Shown: positions 6,047-7,979 of the stretch, piece after piece | Numbering within the stretch: the stretch's first letter is position 1 | Layout: the number at the start of each line of letters is the position of its first letter | Source of the DNA: an uncultured Arcobacter sp. | GTDB taxonomy: Bacteria > Campylobacterota > Campylobacteria > Campylobacterales > Arcobacteraceae | Direction of reading: 5' to 3' | NCBI GenBank assembly: GCA_913054415.1 | Contig: CAJXII010000072.1 | Coordinates: forward strand, 1 to 7,979 | Length of the DNA stretch: 7,979 nt | The notes under the pieces: model-generated | Told to the model about the DNA's origin: nothing | The model's input: only the letters and a program-made list of their open reading frames with translations | The model's database searches: none | Position numbers and translations under genes: made by a program

Positions 6047-7390
6047 ATGAAACTATTTGGAACAGATGGTGTTCGAGGGGAAGCAGGAAGCTTTTTAACT
6101 GCCATAACTGCTTTAAAACTAGCTCAGGCTGCTGGAATATATTTTAATAAAATATCTAAAAAAAGAACAAAAAGGGTGCTTCTAGGTAAAGATACCAGAC
6201 GAAGTGGATATATGATAGAAAATGCACTTGTAAGTGGTTTTACAAGTGTAGGTTATGATGTGATTCAAATAGGACCTATGCCAACACCTGCTATTGCATA
6301 TCTTACAGAATCTATGAGATGTGATGCTGGGATTATGTTAAGTGCTTCTCACAATCCATTTGAAGATAATGGTATCAAATTTTTTAACTGCAATGGAGAT
6401 AAACTAAATAGCGATATTGAAAAGCAAATAGAAGATATATATTTCAATGAAGAGCTTTTAAATTCAGCACAAGTAACAAATAAAAATATAGGTAAAGCAA
6501 AAAGGATAGATGATGTTATAGGAAGATATATAGTTTCTATTAAAACATCATTTCCAAAAGAGTTATCATTAGCTGGTATTAGAATTGTATTAGATTGTGC
6601 AAATGGAGCAGCATACAAAGTAGCACCAACTATTTTAGAAGAGTTAGGAGCAGATTTAGTTACACTAAACTACCAACCAGATGGATTTAATATCAATGAT
6701 AATTGTGGAGCATTGCACCCTAAAGAGTTAGGTAAAAAAGTAATAGCTTCTAGAGCAGATATAGGTATAGCTTTAGATGGTGATGCAGATAGAGTTGTTA
6801 TCGTAGATGAAAAAGGTGAAGTTGTAGATGGAGATAAACTAATAGGTGCTATGGCTGTTTATCTTGCAAATGAGAATCAACTATCAAACTCTTCTTGTGT
6901 AGCAACTGTTATGAGCAACAAAGCATTAGAGGATTATCTAAACCAACACAATATACAACTTTTACGAAGTGATGTTGGGGATAAAAATGTTTTACAAATT
7001 ATGAAAGATAAAGATATTAATTTTGGTGGAGAACAAAGTGGTCATCTAATTTTTGGTGATTATTCTAAAACAGGTGATGGTATAGCATCAGCTTTACAAG
7101 TTTTGGCTATGATAATAAAAAGTGGCAAAAAAGCAAGTCAAGTTTTAAATCCTTTTGAACTATACTCACAAATCCTTACAAATATTGTTATTCAAGATAA
7201 AATACCTTTAGAAGATATATCAGGACTTCAAGAACTTTTAGATCAGTTAAGAACTTTAGGTTTAAGAGATCTTATTAGATATTCAGGAACAGAGAAAAAA
7301 ATTAGATTACTATTAGAGGGCAAAGATCAAAAACTTGTGCAACAAAGTATGGATAAGCTATCTAAATTTATCAAAAGTAAACTATGTTAA
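6047..7390 (+). CDS. glmM: phosphoglucosamine mutase GlmM
   Basis: GlmM interconverts glucosamine-6-phosphate and glucosamine-1-phosphate in the cytosol, supplying UDP-GlcNAc for peptidoglycan and lipopolysaccharide. The 447-residue length is standard. In order it shows FGTDGVRG (4-11), the phosphoserine loop SASHNPFEDNG with catalytic S101 (99-109), the metal loop DGDADR (244-249), the sugar-binding loop GGEQSGH (327-333) and the phosphate-binding loop RYSGTEKKIR (411-420). Tyr in place of the usual Pro in R-x-SGTE is a form I know from Campylobacterota. It has its own strong extended -10 promoter, and its last 7 bases overlap lspA, so the two are one operon. Confidence 0.97.
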   Translation: MKLFGTDGVRGEAGSFLTAITALKLAQAAGIYFNKISKKRTKRVLLGKDTRRSGYMIENALVSGFTSVGYDVIQIGPMPTPAIAYLTESMRCDAGIMLSASHNPFEDNGIKFFNCNGDKLNSDIEKQIEDIYFNEELLNSAQVTNKNIGKAKRIDDVIGRYIVSIKTSFPKELSLAGIRIVLDCANGAAYKVAPTILEELGADLVTLNYQPDGFNINDNCGALHPKELGKKVIASRADIGIALDGDADRVVIVDEKGEVVDGDKLIGAMAVYLANENQLSNSSCVATVMSNKALEDYLNQHNIQLLRSDVGDKNVLQIMKDKDINFGGEQSGHLIFGDYSKTGDGIASALQVLAMIIKSGKKASQVLNPFELYSQILTNIVIQDKIPLEDISGLQELLDQLRTLGLRDLIRYSGTEKKIRLLLEGKDQKLVQQSMDKLSKFIKSKLC

Positions 7391-7833
7391 AAAAAATATC
7401 AATCTTTTTGATTGTAGTATTTATACTTTTTAGTGTAGATCAATATATCAAATATATCTTTGTTGATGGTTTTAGCAAAGATTACAAATGTATATCTTTT
7501 ATTTTAGCTTACAATAAAGGTGTAGCATTTTCAATGTTTGCATTTTTAAAAGAGTATCTTAAATTTATCCAAATTGGATTGATGTTAGTAGTAAGTATAT
7601 ATATTTTAGTAAATAAAGAGATTTTTCATAACTATTATCTACCAATAGCTCTTATTTTTGCTGGAGGTATAAGCAATATTTATGATAGATTTATTCATAG
7701 TGGTGTAGTAGATTATGTATATTGGCACTGCTGGTTTGATTTTGCAATTTTTAATCTTGCAGATGTGCTTATAGATATTGGTATTGTTTGGATTTTAATT
7801 TTAAACTATACATCTATAAAAAATACACAATAA
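7384..7833 (+). CDS. lspA: lipoprotein signal peptidase (signal peptidase II) LspA
   Basis: LspA is an inner-membrane aspartyl protease that cuts signal peptides from diacylglyceryl-modified prolipoproteins just before the lipidated Cys. The 149-residue protein has four hydrophobic segments (about 4-17, 58-76, 84-97 and 121-140). Conserved family features are D19-Q20, AYNKGVAFS (42-50), GGISNIYDR (94-102), VVDYV with catalytic D110 and NLADVLI with catalytic D127. The ATG lies inside the end of glmM with no strong Shine-Dalgarno, which suggests translational coupling. It ends with tandem TAA TAA codons. Its substrates would include the lipoprotein encoded at 2879-3469. Confidence 0.96.
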   Translation: MLKKISIFLIVVFILFSVDQYIKYIFVDGFSKDYKCISFILAYNKGVAFSMFAFLKEYLKFIQIGLMLVVSIYILVNKEIFHNYYLPIALIFAGGISNIYDRFIHSGVVDYVYWHCWFDFAIFNLADVLIDIGIVWILILNYTSIKNTQ

Positions 7834-7857
7834 TAAATTTTATATACTATTTATTGG

Positions 7858-7979
7858 TTAAATATTAAAATATTTTGCTTCTTTATTTGGAACTATTATA
7901 GCTACTGTGCTTTGCTCTGGATGGATTTGATAAGTTTCACTAAGTTCTATTCCAAATTCATAAGGTTTTAAAATATCAA
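7858..7979 (-). CDS. 3' end of an unrecognised gene entering from the right
   Basis: A minus-strand frame is open from the window edge to a TAA at 7860-7858. Its last 39 residues read as an ordinary soluble-protein tail, including KPYEFGIELSETYQ, HPEQSTVAIIVPN and the ending KEAKYFNI. Codon use and the balanced amino-acid mix favour a real gene. I do not recognise the family, and the start lies outside the window. It converges on lspA with a 24-base AT-rich gap that contains no clear terminator hairpin. Confidence 0.6.
   Translation of the reverse strand, partial: DILKPYEFGIELSETYQIHPEQSTVAIIVPNKEAKYFNI

Noticed and set aside
7834..7857. Intrinsic terminator between lspA and the convergent gene.
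   Set aside because: The gap is AT-rich with no GC-containing stem followed by a T run.

Overview
The window looks like core chromosome of a low-GC (about 30% by eye) member of the Campylobacterota (Epsilonproteobacteria). The evidence is a glmM gene with a RYSGTE-type ending overlapped by lspA, a short biotin synthase with a VPINFFHPN segment, a RibD carrying a long insert before its zinc Cys motif, an LPP20-type lipoprotein, and strong extended -10 promoters without obvious -35 boxes. The genus cannot be fixed from the sequence.

Layout. Bases 1-166 hold no firmly supported gene; a CDS may run off the left edge on the minus strand. Bases 167-2748 are a minus-strand pair, ribD then lsrK, joined by an ATGA stop/start overlap. 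Bases 2749-2878 are a divergent regulatory region with two back-to-back extended -10 motifs. Bases 2879-5993 are a tightly packed plus-strand run: an LPP20-type lipoprotein, a small YfcE-like phosphodiesterase, bioB (11-base overlap) and a CPA2-type cation:proton antiporter (8-base gap). A consensus extended -10 then precedes glmM, which overlaps lspA by 7 bases. The window ends with the 3' end of an unrecognised minus-strand gene converging on lspA.

Functions. Most of the window is housekeeping: riboflavin synthesis (ribD), biotin synthesis (bioB), the glucosamine-1-phosphate branch of peptidoglycan/LPS precursor synthesis (glmM) and lipoprotein maturation (lspA). The run 2879-5993 does not form one pathway. 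lspA acts on lipoproteins such as the one at 2879-3469, but the two genes are in separate transcription units.

The gene that stands out is lsrK. It encodes a full-length autoinducer-2 kinase, best known from the enterobacterial lsr operon. Here no lsrA/B/C/D/F/G/R gene lies beside it inside the window, and it is translationally coupled to a riboflavin gene. I see no insertion sequence, CRISPR array, tRNA, rRNA, phage gene or convincing intrinsic terminator, and nothing that amounts to a previously undescribed multi-gene system.
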